Of a DNA stretch of 64,000 nt, positions 45,231 to 53,812 are shown in pieces. The notes below the pieces were generated by a model. That model was not told where the DNA came from. It searched no databases and saw only the letters and a program-made list of their open reading frames with translations. The position numbers and the translations under genes are program-made. The DNA comes from Proteiniclasticum sediminis (GTDB taxonomy: Bacteria; Bacillota; Clostridia; Clostridiales; Clostridiaceae). Location of the stretch: the NCBI RefSeq assembly GCF_018128025.1, contig NZ_JAGSCS010000005.1:79819-143818 (forward strand). The letters run 5' to 3'. The first letter of the stretch is position 1. Each line of letters begins with the position of its first letter.

Positions 45231-45542
45231 CTAGTCTTTCTTCACCAGACGCAGGGCCTGGTTCAGGATCTTCATGCCGTCCATGAGACCGTAGTCCTTG
45301 GCGGAAATGACCTCTAAGGGAATGTTGGCCAGCTTGCACTCCTCCTGGATATGGGGGAGGGCATACTTTACCTGGGGTCCGGCCAGAACCACATCGGCAC
45401 CGACAATATAGTTGCCGATCTGCACTTCCGGATAGGACTTCACGGAGATCTCCAGCTGGAGCTCTGCGGCAGCCTGTTCCATTTTCTTGATGAGAAGCTT
45501 CGTGGACAAGCCTGTGGAGCAAAATAACACAATATTAATCAA
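45231..45542 (-). CDS. Orphan PTS EIIB of the lactose/cellobiose type
   Basis: A 103-residue phosphocarrier domain. The N-terminal INIVLFCSTGLSTKLLIKKM contains the active-site cysteine in the CSTGLST loop typical of lichenan/cellobiose IIB proteins. Later DVVLAGPQVKYAL and IEEC-like text fit the same fold. Such proteins pass phosphate from IIA to a sugar held by IIC, but no IIA or IIC gene lies nearby, so it either serves a distant permease or has a regulatory role. I choose TTG 45542, eight bases after GAGGAGG on the minus strand; TTG 45545 is possible. The in-frame ATG at 45584 falls in the promoter. The next upstream gene is ybaK. Confidence 0.82.
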   Translation of the reverse strand: MINIVLFCSTGLSTKLLIKKMEQAAAELQLEISVKSYPEVQIGNYIVGADVVLAGPQVKYALPHIQEECKLANIPLEVISAKDYGLMDGMKILNQALRLVKKD

Positions 45543-45582
45543 CAATAAGACCTCCTCATGGAATTCACCATTCTTCCTTTCC

Positions 45583-45588
45583 ATTTTA
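45583..45588 (-). promoter_or_regulatory. Extended -10 for the orphan EIIB gene
   Basis: On the minus strand TGT directly precedes TAAAAT (45583-45588). No -35 at normal spacing was seen. It places the transcript start near 45576. The remaining bases up to 45694 hold nothing recognised. Confidence 0.35.
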
Positions 45589-45694
45589 ACACATCGGTTT
45601 CAAAAATGCCTGGGGAAAGAAATTCTGCTTCGTGGGGATTCTTGCGGAGCGTGAGGGGAATTCTTCTCCGATGGAAGATGGAGGAGAAGGAAAT

Positions 45695-46189
45695 TTAGAA
45701 AATGCTTCGGGTTTCCGCCAGAAGATCCACGGCAGTTCCTTGGGTTACGGCAAGGAGATCCCGGGGAGACAGCTCCAGCTGATGACCGCGCTTTCCTGCG
45801 GAGACGATGATCTGGGAAAGGGATAGACCCGTTTTCTCCAGAAAGGTGGGATAGAGCTTGCGCATCCCGATGGGGCTGGTGCCGCCCCGCTCGTAGCCCG
45901 CCACCTTGAGCAGGTCCTTCTGGTCAATGAGCTCAATATTCTTTTCTCCGGCGGCTTTGGCCGCTTTTTTCAGGTCCAGCTCCGCCAGGATGGGGAGACA
46001 AAAGACATAGTTTGCCTTACTGTGCCCCACGGTGACCAGGGTCTTGAAGATGAGTTCCAGGGGACGGCCGATTTGCGCGGCGATGTCTTCCGGAGAGGTC
46101 CCTTCCGGATTTACGGCAAAGGTGTGGTGGGTGTAGGGGATGCCTTCTTTTTCCAGAAGCCGCATGGCATTGGTTTTGACGATCTTCAT
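45695..46189 (-). CDS. ybaK: Cys-tRNA(Pro)/Cys-tRNA(Cys) deacylase YbaK
   Basis: A 164-residue trans-editing enzyme that hydrolyses mischarged Cys-tRNA(Pro) in the cytoplasm. Family features are TNAMRLLEKEGIPYTHHTF at the start, PLELIFKTLV with the conserved lysine, VCLP-like NYVFCLPILAELDLKKAAKA, and GYERGGTSPIG with the GxxPG-type loop near residue 100. The ATG at 46189 has GAGGAATC upstream on the minus strand. It is probably monocistronic. Its promoter region also contains one of two matching GTTTA-N7-TAAAC palindromes shared with the polyamine regulator on the other strand. Confidence 0.94.
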   Translation of the reverse strand: MKIVKTNAMRLLEKEGIPYTHHTFAVNPEGTSPEDIAAQIGRPLELIFKTLVTVGHSKANYVFCLPILAELDLKKAAKAAGEKNIELIDQKDLLKVAGYERGGTSPIGMRKLYPTFLEKTGLSLSQIIVSAGKRGHQLELSPRDLLAVTQGTAVDLLAETRSIF

Positions 46190-46524
46190 GGAGATTCCTC
46201 TTTTCGACGTTTTCTTTCATGGTAGCAAAATCTTTGAGGCTCCGCAATGGAGCCAAAAATCATCGCCGCGTTTAGCATAAATAAACTTTTAGTATGAATT
46301 TTTCATGACCATGAAAATCGCTATACATTTTCATTTTCTGGAAACGGAAGAATTTCCGGCGAAAATGGCAATATTGGCGGATTTTTGAGGTTTTTTTTCG
46401 GATGAAAATCGGATAAATTTAGCATTGATTTCAAGGATTGGTTTCTATATAATTATCTGAGTGGTTTATTTACGCTAAACAAAAAGTTTATTAAATAAGA
46501 AATTCAGGAAAAGGAGGAGCCCCC
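46190..46524. promoter_or_regulatory. Divergent region between ybaK and the cupin regulator, with twin palindromes
   Basis: Minus strand: TTGCGG (46242-46247) and TACCAT (46219-46224), 17 apart with a TGC extension, should drive ybaK. Plus strand: TTGATT (46425-46430) and TATAAT (46448-46453), also 17 apart, serve the regulator gene. GTTTAGCATAAATAAAC (46270-46286) recurs inverted with one change at 46464-46480, just after the expected start of transcription; each copy is itself GTTTA-N7-TAAAC. A further palindrome, TTTTCATG-AC-CATGAAAA, lies at 46300-46317. No gene was seen. Confidence 0.6.
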
Positions 46525-47064
46525 ATGAAAATCGGAGAAAAGATCAAAAATCTCCGGATCAAGAATTCCCTCACCCAGGAGGAGCTGGCTAACCGCTGCG
46601 AGCTGACCAAGGGATTCATTTCCCAGATCGAGCGGGATCTGACCTCGCCGTCCATCGCCACATTAGTGGATATCCTGGAGGGTCTGGGAACGGATCTCAA
46701 GGACTTCTTCAACGAGACCACCGAGGAGAAGATTGTGTTCTCCAAGGAGGACGCCTTCGAAAAGGTTCACGAGGAGCAGGGGAACACCATCAACTGGATC
46801 ATTCCCAATGCCCAGAAAAATGCCATGGAGCCCATTCTGGTGGAGCTTCAGCCCGGCGGGCGCACCAAGGAAGTGGCACCCCATGAAGGGGAAGAGTTTG
46901 GCCATGTCCTGTCCGGGACGGTGCTGCTGCATATCGGACTCAATACCCACAAGGTGAGGAAAGGCGAAAGCTTCTACTATAAACCGGGTGTGGGACACTA
47001 TCTGTCCAATCCGGGGAAAACCAGCGCCACGGTGATCTGGGTCAGCACCCCGCCCATATTCTAG
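46525..47064 (+). CDS. XRE-family regulator with C-terminal cupin domain (polyamine-type)
   Basis: A 179-residue regulator. The N-terminal helix-turn-helix (KIKNLRIKNSLTQEELANRCELTKGFISQIERDL) binds DNA. The C-terminal cupin barrel (VELQPGGRTKEVAPHEGEEFGHVLSG, then KGESFYYKPGVGHYLSNPG) is the presumed effector domain. This layout matches PuuR-like regulators that commonly precede potABCD in clostridia, so a polyamine is the likely ligand. ATG 46525 lies behind AAAAGGAGGAG and 18 bases before potA. The GTTTA-N7-TAAAC palindrome over its transcription start is probably its own operator, which would put the whole pot operon under autoregulation. Confidence 0.88.
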   Translation: MKIGEKIKNLRIKNSLTQEELANRCELTKGFISQIERDLTSPSIATLVDILEGLGTDLKDFFNETTEEKIVFSKEDAFEKVHEEQGNTINWIIPNAQKNAMEPILVELQPGGRTKEVAPHEGEEFGHVLSGTVLLHIGLNTHKVRKGESFYYKPGVGHYLSNPGKTSATVIWVSTPPIF

Positions 47065-47081
47065 CTTGAGGAGGAAAGACC

Positions 47082-48131
47082 ATGACCAATGATATTATGA
47101 TCGACTTGAAAAACATCACCAAGGCCTTCGGAAGCACGGAAGTGCTGAAGGACCTGAATCTCTATATCCGGGAAAATGAGTTCTTGACCCTCCTGGGGCC
47201 ATCGGGCTGCGGAAAGACCACCACCCTTCGGATCATCGCGGGTTTTGAATCCCCCACGGAGGGGAAGGTCCTCTTCCAGGGGAAGGATGTGTCTCAGGTG
47301 CCGCCCTATCAGCGGCAGGTGAACACCGTCTTCCAGAAATATGCCCTTTTTCCCCATATGGATGTCTATGAGAACATTGCCTTCGGGCTGAAAATCAAGA
47401 AGCTTCCCAAGGAGGAGATCGCGAAGAAGGTGACGGAAGTCCTGAAGCTCGTGAATCTCAGCGGGTTTGAAAAGCGCAAGGTGGACTCCCTCTCGGGAGG
47501 TCAGCAGCAGAGAATCGCCATCGCCCGGGCCTTGGTCAATGAACCCAAAGTGCTCCTTCTGGATGAGCCCCTGGGGGCCCTGGATCTGAAGCTCCGCAAG
47601 GAGATGCAGATCGAACTGAAGAACATCCAGAAGCGGGTGGGCATCACCTTCATCTATGTGACCCACGATCAGGAGGAAGCCCTCACCATGAGCGACACCA
47701 TCGTGGTCATGGACAAGGGGGTCATTCAGCAGATCGGCACCCCCGTGGATATCTACAATGAGCCCAAGAATGCCTTTGTGGCCCAGTTCATCGGGGAGAG
47801 CAACATTCTTCCCGGCATCATGCATGCTGATTTTTCCGTGGAATTTCAGAACACCCTCTTCCCCTGCGTGGACAAGGGCTTTAGCCCCATGGCCCCCGTG
47901 GAAGTGGTGGTGCGGCCGGAGGATATTCTCATGGTGAAGAAGGAAGAGGGCATGCTCACCGGCGTGGTAGAGGAAGTGACCTTCAAAGGCGTCCACTATG
48001 AGATGGTGGTGGCTTCCCAGGGCTTCCGCTGGCTGGTGCAGAGTACGGCCATGGCCCCTGTGGGGGAAACCATCGGCATGAATATTCTTCCGGACAGCAT
48101 CCATATCATGAAGAAGGGGGCAGCATCATGA
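47082..48131 (+). CDS. potA: Spermidine/putrescine ABC transporter ATPase
   Basis: A 349-residue ATP-binding subunit that powers polyamine import. It has the Walker [11 protein letters not shown]-loop [14 protein letters not shown] signature [15 protein letters not shown], Walker [18 protein letters not shown]-loop [14 protein letters not shown] and a C-terminal TOBE/OB domain starting near residue 240 (VRPEDILMV). The order with potB, potC and potD identifies it as PotA rather than a sugar ATPase. ATG 47082 has GAGGAGGAAAG upstream. It overlaps potB by four bases. Length is normal for PotA. Confidence 0.95.
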   Translation: MTNDIMIDLKNITKAFGSTEVLKDLNLYIRENEFLTLLGPSGCGKTTTLRIIAGFESPTEGKVLFQGKDVSQVPPYQRQVNTVFQKYALFPHMDVYENIAFGLKIKKLPKEEIAKKVTEVLKLVNLSGFEKRKVDSLSGGQQQRIAIARALVNEPKVLLLDEPLGALDLKLRKEMQIELKNIQKRVGITFIYVTHDQEEALTMSDTIVVMDKGVIQQIGTPVDIYNEPKNAFVAQFIGESNILPGIMHADFSVEFQNTLFPCVDKGFSPMAPVEVVVRPEDILMVKKEEGMLTGVVEEVTFKGVHYEMVVASQGFRWLVQSTAMAPVGETIGMNILPDSIHIMKKGAAS

Positions 48132-48970
48132 AAATGCGGAAAACCTCCTATCCCTATATGCTGTGGATGATCATCTTCATCCTGGTACCCCTGTTCCTGG
48201 TGCTTTATTTTGCCTTCACCACAGGCAACAGCATGGATGTGGAGACCTTTAGGCCCAGCTTGGCGAACTTCAAGCGCTTTTTGGACCCCATTTACCTCGG
48301 TGTCCTATGGCGGTCCCTCTCCCTGTCCCTCATTTCCACGGTGATCTGCTTTTTCCTGGGTTATCCCATGGCCTACATCATCGCCCGGACCCGGAAGGTG
48401 AAGACGCGGAACAACCTGATTTTTCTCTTTGTCATCCCCATGTGGATGAACTTTCTTCTGCGAACCTATGCCTGGCTGACGATTCTCGGAAAAAACGGCA
48501 TCATCAACAGCCTTTTAAATCTTTTGGGGCTTCCCTCCCAGGAACTCCTCTATAACAGCGGGGCGGTGGTCCTGGGCATGGTTTACAACTTCCTGCCCTT
48601 CATGGTGCTCCCCATCTACTCCGTGCTGGTGAAGATGGACAAGAGTCTCATCGAGGCCGCGGAAGACCTGGGGGCCGACAAAAAGACGATTTTTTCCAAG
48701 GTGATCTTCCCCTTGAGCATGCCCGGCGTCATGACGGGCTTCACCATGGTCTTTACCCCGGCGGTGAGCACCTTCATCATTTCGAACCTTCTGGGCGGGA
48801 AAAAGACCACCCTCATCGGCAATGTCATTGAGAACCAGTTCATCTATGCCGGGGACTGGCACTTTGGCTCCTCCATGTCCATCATTCTCATGGCCATCAT
48901 TCTGGTGGTCATGGCCCTGACGAACCGCGGTGGCGGGGATCTGGAAGGAAGGGGAGGAACGCTGTGGTAA
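48128..48970 (+). CDS. potB: Spermidine/putrescine ABC transporter permease PotB
   Basis: A 280-residue membrane protein with six predicted helices. The cytoplasmic EAA loop, [27 protein letters not shown], couples it to PotA. The start overlaps the potA stop by four bases (ATGA) and its end overlaps potC by seven. Typical PotB features include the opening [23 protein letters not shown]. It forms the channel with PotC. Nothing unusual was seen. Confidence 0.95.
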   Translation: MKMRKTSYPYMLWMIIFILVPLFLVLYFAFTTGNSMDVETFRPSLANFKRFLDPIYLGVLWRSLSLSLISTVICFFLGYPMAYIIARTRKVKTRNNLIFLFVIPMWMNFLLRTYAWLTILGKNGIINSLLNLLGLPSQELLYNSGAVVLGMVYNFLPFMVLPIYSVLVKMDKSLIEAAEDLGADKKTIFSKVIFPLSMPGVMTGFTMVFTPAVSTFIISNLLGGKKTTLIGNVIENQFIYAGDWHFGSSMSIILMAIILVVMALTNRGGGDLEGRGGTLW

Positions 48971-49746
48971 AGAAGATTTTAAAGAACGGCTATGCCAGCC
49001 TTATTTTCCTCTTTCTCTATGCCCCCATTCTGGTGCTCATCATCTTTTCCTTCAATGAGTCCAAATCCCGGGGGACCTTCACCGGCTTCACCCTGAAGTG
49101 GTACCAGGATCTCTTCACCAATGAGGCCGTCATGGTGGCCCTTCGCAATACCCTTGTCATCGCTTTGGCCACCACAGTGGTGTCCACGGTACTGGGGACC
49201 TTAGCGGCCATCGGGATCCACTTCTCCCGGGGGATTTTCAAGAAGACGGCACTGAACCTTAACTATCTGCCGATTCTGAACCCCGATGTGGTCATCGCCG
49301 TGTCCCTCATGGCCCTCTACCGGTTCATGGGCCTGAACTTCGGACTCCTCACGGTGCTCCTCTCCCACATCACCTTCTGTACCCCCTACGTGGTGCTGGC
49401 GGTGCTGCCGAAGCTCAAACAGATGAATGTCCATCTGGCGGAGGCCGCCATGGATCTGGGGGCTACCCCCATGTATGCCCTCCGGAAGGTCATCCTGCCG
49501 GAAATCATGCCCGGCATCATCACCGGGGCCCTCATGGCCTTCACCCTCTCCGTGGATGACTTTGCCATCAGCTTCTTCACCACGGGCCACGGCGTGCAGA
49601 ATCTCAGCATTCTCATCTTCTCCATGGCGAGAAGGGGAATCAATCCTGTGATCAATGCCCTATCCACCTTCATGCTCATCGGCTTCTTCCTGCTCCTCAT
49701 CATCATGAACAAGGTGAGCCGGAAGGAAGAGCAGGACGTCGAATAA
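48964..49746 (+). CDS. potC: Spermidine/putrescine ABC transporter permease PotC
   Basis: A 260-residue membrane protein with six predicted helices, starting IFLFLYAPILVLIIFSFNESKS, the usual PotC N terminus. The EAA loop is LAEAAMDLGATPMYALRKVILPEIMPG. It uses a GTG start at 48964 inside the end of potB, behind AAGGAAGGGGAGG. The conserved SVDDFAISFFTTG segment near the C terminus is a PotC marker. It pairs with PotB. Confidence 0.95.
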   Translation: MVKKILKNGYASLIFLFLYAPILVLIIFSFNESKSRGTFTGFTLKWYQDLFTNEAVMVALRNTLVIALATTVVSTVLGTLAAIGIHFSRGIFKKTALNLNYLPILNPDVVIAVSLMALYRFMGLNFGLLTVLLSHITFCTPYVVLAVLPKLKQMNVHLAEAAMDLGATPMYALRKVILPEIMPGIITGALMAFTLSVDDFAISFFTTGHGVQNLSILIFSMARRGINPVINALSTFMLIGFFLLLIIMNKVSRKEEQDVE

Positions 49747-49800
49747 ATAGAATTAAACAAACTACTCCGGGAAGGTTCCCGGAGATCCAAGGAGGATGCG

Positions 49801-50844
49801 ATGAAAAGAATCCATAAGTTTATCAGTGCGGCCCTTCTGGCCGTGACGGGTCTGACCCTTTCCGCCTGCGGCGAAAAGCAGGAGACCATCAATGTCTACA
49901 ACTTCGGCGACTACATCAACTTTGATGTGCTGGACCAGTTCGAGGAAGAGACGGGCATCAAGGTAAACTACGACACCTATGCCAACAACGAGGACATCTA
50001 CATCAAGCTGAAGCAGGGCGGAAGCTCCTATGATGTGATCTTCATCTCTGACTACACCATTGAACGGGCCATCAAAGAGGAGCTCATCGTTCCCCTGAAC
50101 TGGGACAATATTCCCAACAAGACGGAGATCGACCCCAAATTCCAGGATCTGGTTTTTGATCCCAAGAACGAGTACTCCGCCCCCTACATGTGGGGAACCT
50201 TCGGGATCCTCTACAACAAGACCGTGGTGAAGGAGCCTGTGACCAGCTGGGACATCCTCTGGGATGAGAAGTACAAGGATCAGATCCTCATGCTGGACAG
50301 CCAGCGAGACACCCTGGGCGTATCGCTTCTTCGTCTGGGCTACTCCATGAACACCCGCAATGTGGCGGAGCTGGAAGCTGCCCGGGACGAGCTCATCAAA
50401 CAGAAGCCCCTGGTGTATGCTTACCTGGGCGATGACATCAAGGATGCTCTTATTGCCGGCGAAGGCGCTTTGGGCCTCGTCTGGAACGGCGATGCCATGT
50501 ACATGATCGAGGAAAACCCCGATTTGGATTACGCCATCCCCGAGGAAGGCACCAATCTGTGGTTTGACTCCATGGTGATCCCCAAGAGCACAAAGAACAA
50601 GGAAGGTGCGGAGAAGTTCATCAACTTCATGCTGCGGCCCGACATCGCCGTGCAGAACGTGGACTACATCGGTTATTCCACCCCCATCACCAAGGCGGTG
50701 GAAATGCTGCCGGAGGAGATCCGCAATAATCCCATTGCCTACCCCTCCGATGAGGTTCTGGAAAAAACGGAGATCTTCCGCGATCCTTCCGATGTCCTCA
50801 GCCTCTACGACCGCATCTGGACGGAAGTTCTGTCCTCCAACTAA
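49801..50844 (+). CDS. potD: Polyamine-binding lipoprotein PotD
   Basis: A 347-residue extracytoplasmic binding protein that captures spermidine or putrescine for PotABC. The signal peptide ends in a lipobox LSAC with the lipidated Cys23. The mature start INVYNFGDYINFDVLDQFEEETGIKV and the later PAYMWGTFG-like YMWGTFGILYNKT and ALIAGEGALGLVWNGDA segments are PotD/PotF traits. A GGAGGATGCG ribosome site precedes the ATG. It lies 54 bases after potC. A very strong terminator follows. Confidence 0.95.
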   Translation: MKRIHKFISAALLAVTGLTLSACGEKQETINVYNFGDYINFDVLDQFEEETGIKVNYDTYANNEDIYIKLKQGGSSYDVIFISDYTIERAIKEELIVPLNWDNIPNKTEIDPKFQDLVFDPKNEYSAPYMWGTFGILYNKTVVKEPVTSWDILWDEKYKDQILMLDSQRDTLGVSLLRLGYSMNTRNVAELEAARDELIKQKPLVYAYLGDDIKDALIAGEGALGLVWNGDAMYMIEENPDLDYAIPEEGTNLWFDSMVIPKSTKNKEGAEKFINFMLRPDIAVQNVDYIGYSTPITKAVEMLPEEIRNNPIAYPSDEVLEKTEIFRDPSDVLSLYDRIWTEVLSSN

Positions 50845-50850
50845 AAAAGT

Positions 50851-50902
50851 GAGCTGTCCCCCGGGGAAGATGTATCTTCTTCCCCGGGGGACAGCTCTTT
50901 TC
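50851..50902. terminator. 20-bp bidirectional terminator
   Basis: A perfect 20-bp stem (50851-50870 with 50878-50897) has a seven-base loop. TTTTCATT follows on the right, and AAAAAAG precedes on the left, so it can serve both potD and the convergent membrane-protein gene. Confidence 0.93.
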
Positions 50903-50916
50903 ATTCTTTGGAACGG

Positions 50917-51330
50917 TTAGTCCAGCTGCTTTCGCTTTTCCAGAAAACTATGGGCCAGGAGGAGGTGCACGGATGCCCACAGGGAAAGGAAGTAGTCCTG
51001 GCGCGTGAAGACGAGGCGGCGGTCCACCCGGACGTAGACCGAAATGGCCAGAAGAAGGGCAGTGATTCCAAAGAACAGGCCTGCGTAGAGGAGGGACTTT
51101 TTGGGAGAGTTTGTCACGTGGTTCATAACGAGAACGTGGAGGAAGTGGTCCGGCGAGGTCTCGGCGCATTTCATCGCCAGAAGGAGGACGAAGAGTCCCA
51201 GGAGGGTCAGAAGATGGCTGAGGCTTCCGGGATACTGATTTTCCCGAAAGAGGGAGAAGCCCAGAACCAGGAGGAAGAGGCCCAGGGTGAGTTCACCCCA
51301 GCGAAGGAGGAGGGGAGAGAATTTTTTCAT
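50917..51330 (-). CDS. Small integral membrane protein, unknown function
   Basis: A 137-residue protein with four hydrophobic segments: LLLRWGELTLGLFLLVLGFS, LSHLLTLLGLFVLLLAM, SLLYAGLFFGITALLLAISV and a weaker YFLSLWASVHLLLAH. I do not recognise a family, although the layout resembles DUF2127-like small membrane proteins. Start is ATG 51330 with AAAGGATG upstream on the minus strand. It stands alone, convergent with potD. Codon use matches neighbours, so it is probably expressed. Confidence 0.6.
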   Translation of the reverse strand: MKKFSPLLLRWGELTLGLFLLVLGFSLFRENQYPGSLSHLLTLLGLFVLLLAMKCAETSPDHFLHVLVMNHVTNSPKKSLLYAGLFFGITALLLAISVYVRVDRRLVFTRQDYFLSLWASVHLLLAHSFLEKRKQLD

Positions 51331-51644
51331 ATTCGGTCATCCTTTCTCAAATGCGTTTCCTGCCGTGGACACGGCAGGGGCCCCAGACCCTGGGTTTTTT
51401 CCGCAGGTCCTGGGGGATTATCGGTCAATGAATGCAGTATAGCGCATTTTTTCGAAGGCGAACCCCGAAGAAATTCGGGGTTTTGGAAGAAGAGTAAGCT
51501 TTTTTTGGAAGAAGTCTGCAGATGCCCCGAAAATCAAGGGGGGAGAAGGATTTTCCAAAAAAACCTTTACAAGAAATTTTTTTAATTCTATAATGAACGT
51601 AAGAATTAGTGCAAGCGGTTGCACAAAATGCACAGGAGGTTCCG
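51331..51644. promoter_or_regulatory. Promoter region of the maltodextrin operon with LacI/cre-type operator
   Basis: TTTACA (51566-51571) and TATAAT (51589-51594), 17 apart, form a strong promoter. The perfect palindrome core GTGCAAGCGGTTGCAC (51609-51624) lies just after the expected transcription start, and AGGAGGT follows. Two adjoining hairpins upstream, CCTGCCGTG/CACGGCAGG (51358-51377) and CCCAG/CTGGG with six T (51382-51400), have no obvious gene to terminate. The rest holds nothing recognised. Confidence 0.65.
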
Positions 51645-53786
51645 ATGAACACTTTTCGAATGACGAAACATGTGGTGGGATTTACCTTCGGGGAACCGGT
51701 GGAAACGGGGATCCTTATGGGGGCCAAGGAAAAAGTTTCCCTGAAGCTTCCTTTGGAAATCGCGCAAAAAGATGGACACAGCCGGTTTTCCTTCCCCCTC
51801 ACTGAAAGGGACCGGGTCTACGGATTAGGGCCTAACTTGGGGGGCATCAACAAGCGGGGGAGAAAATACGAGTCCTACTGTACCGACGATCCGCTGCATC
51901 ATGAGGACAAGACCACGCTCTACGGGGCCCACAACTTTTTCATCCTGGAGGATGATGATGTGGCCCGGGGTTATTTCATTGATTTTCCCTCCCGAATCCG
52001 CTACGATGTGGGCTTCACCAGCCAAAGCCAGTTCACCGTGGACATCTTCGGCGAAAACTTCACGCTCCTCGTCATCGACGGGGAGAACCTGAAGAGCATC
52101 GTCAAGAACTTCCATGAGGTCATCGGCAAACCCTATATGCCTCCCAAGTGGGGACTAGGCTATGCCCAGAGCCGATGGGGCTACAAGACGGCGGAGGATG
52201 TCCGACGGGTCCGCGAGGCCTTCGAGCGTCATGACCTTCCCTTGGACAGCATCTACCTGGATCTGGACTACATGGAGGATTTCAAGGATTTTTCCGTGTC
52301 GGAAGAGCGGTTCCCCAAGCTTCAGGAATTGAGCCAGGAGCTTCAGGAAACGGGTGTCCATCTGGTGCCCATCATCGATGCTGGAGTGAAGATCGAAGAG
52401 GGTTATGACATCTACGAAGAAGGCATTGCCGGTGATCACTTTGTGAAGAACGTGAAGGGGGAACCCTATGTGGCCGCAGTATGGCCGGGGAAAGTCCACT
52501 TCCCGGATTTTCTCCAGGAGAAAACCCAAACCTGGTTCGGGGAAAAGTACAAAGCCCTGACGGATCTGGGCATCGACGGCTTCTGGAATGACATGAATGA
52601 ACCGGCCATCTTCTACGATGAAACCTCCCTCCAGGAAGGGGTGGAGGCAGCCATCAAGGCCCAGGGCGAAAACCTGGGGGTGTATGCCTTCTTTAACCTC
52701 CGGGACAAGTTCCAAAGCATCGGCAACAAAGACGAGTACTATCAGCGGTTCTTCCATGAGTTCCACGGAAAAACCTACAGCAATGAAGAGCTGCATAATC
52801 TCTACGGGTTCTATATGACCAAGTCGGCCTCCGAGGGCCTTCGAAAGATCCTGGGTAAGCGCTTTGTCCTCATTTCCCGGGCCTCGTCCATCGGGATGCA
52901 TCGGTACAGCGGCATCTGGACGGGGGACAACAGCAGCTGGTGGAGCCATTTGTCCCTGAACCTGCGCATGCTGCCGGCCCTTAACATGTCGGGCTTCTAC
53001 TATGTGGGTGCCGACACCGGCGGATTTGGCGGCAACGCCTACGGGGAGCTTCTCCTTCGCTGGCTGCAGCTCTCGGCCTTCACCCCTCTCCTCCGAAACC
53101 ATTCGGCCCTGGGCTGTGCCCAGCAGGAACCCTATGCCTTCGGCACCGAGGTGGCGGAAAAAGCCCGGGAAATCCTTCGGGACCGCTATCGCCTGATTCC
53201 CTACCTCTACTCCGAAACCCTGAAAGCCTGGAAGGAGGGGGGACTCATGTTTACCCCCCTGGCCTTCGAGTTCTGGGGGGAGGAGGCGCAACACGCCGAG
53301 GACCAGATGCTTCTGGGCGAAGAGCTCATGATCTCTCCCGTGACCCAGGCCAATGCCGGCGGGCGGTATGTATACCTGCCTGAAGCCATGGCGGAGGTGA
53401 CCTTTAAGGAGGATCAGGTGACCCTCACATTAGAGAAGGAAGGGGTCCGCTACATGAGCTATGCCTTAGACGAGCTGAAGTTCCACCTCAGGCGGAACCG
53501 CCTCTTGCCCTACGTTCCGCCGGCTTCCTCCACCCGGGATCTGGAGGTTTCCACCCTCCATGTGCTGGGGTATGTGGAAACGGAAGGGGAGTACGAGCTG
53601 CTGGATGATGACGGCATCTCCTACGGTTATGAGGATGAAAAAATGTACTCCACCCGCATCCGGGTCACCCGGGGCGAAGATGGGGTCAAGGTGGACGTGA
53701 AGAACACCCACCCCCACATCAAACGAATTCTGCTCACCATCCTCGATGGCGAGAATCATATTATGGAAAAGGAGGTGCTGGTTTAG
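51645..53786 (+). CDS. GH31 alpha-glucosidase
   Basis: A 713-residue intracellular glycosidase expected to release glucose from the non-reducing ends of maltodextrins. It has an N-terminal beta domain, a (beta/alpha)8 barrel and C-terminal beta domains. The nucleophile lies in GFWNDMNEP (Asp316) and the acid/base in GIWTGDNSSWW (Asp428), both standard for GH31; WGLGYAQSRWGYKT marks the barrel start. There is no signal peptide, so it works on imported sugar. ATG 51645 is behind CAGGAGGT; the open frame upstream includes the operator and is untranslated. It is the first gene of the malQ/phosphorylase group. Confidence 0.94.
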   Translation: MNTFRMTKHVVGFTFGEPVETGILMGAKEKVSLKLPLEIAQKDGHSRFSFPLTERDRVYGLGPNLGGINKRGRKYESYCTDDPLHHEDKTTLYGAHNFFILEDDDVARGYFIDFPSRIRYDVGFTSQSQFTVDIFGENFTLLVIDGENLKSIVKNFHEVIGKPYMPPKWGLGYAQSRWGYKTAEDVRRVREAFERHDLPLDSIYLDLDYMEDFKDFSVSEERFPKLQELSQELQETGVHLVPIIDAGVKIEEGYDIYEEGIAGDHFVKNVKGEPYVAAVWPGKVHFPDFLQEKTQTWFGEKYKALTDLGIDGFWNDMNEPAIFYDETSLQEGVEAAIKAQGENLGVYAFFNLRDKFQSIGNKDEYYQRFFHEFHGKTYSNEELHNLYGFYMTKSASEGLRKILGKRFVLISRASSIGMHRYSGIWTGDNSSWWSHLSLNLRMLPALNMSGFYYVGADTGGFGGNAYGELLLRWLQLSAFTPLLRNHSALGCAQQEPYAFGTEVAEKAREILRDRYRLIPYLYSETLKAWKEGGLMFTPLAFEFWGEEAQHAEDQMLLGEELMISPVTQANAGGRYVYLPEAMAEVTFKEDQVTLTLEKEGVRYMSYALDELKFHLRRNRLLPYVPPASSTRDLEVSTLHVLGYVETEGEYELLDDDGISYGYEDEKMYSTRIRVTRGEDGVKVDVKNTHPHIKRILLTILDGENHIMEKEVLV

Positions 53787-53812
53787 ATCCTGCGGGATTT
53801 GAACCAAATGTC

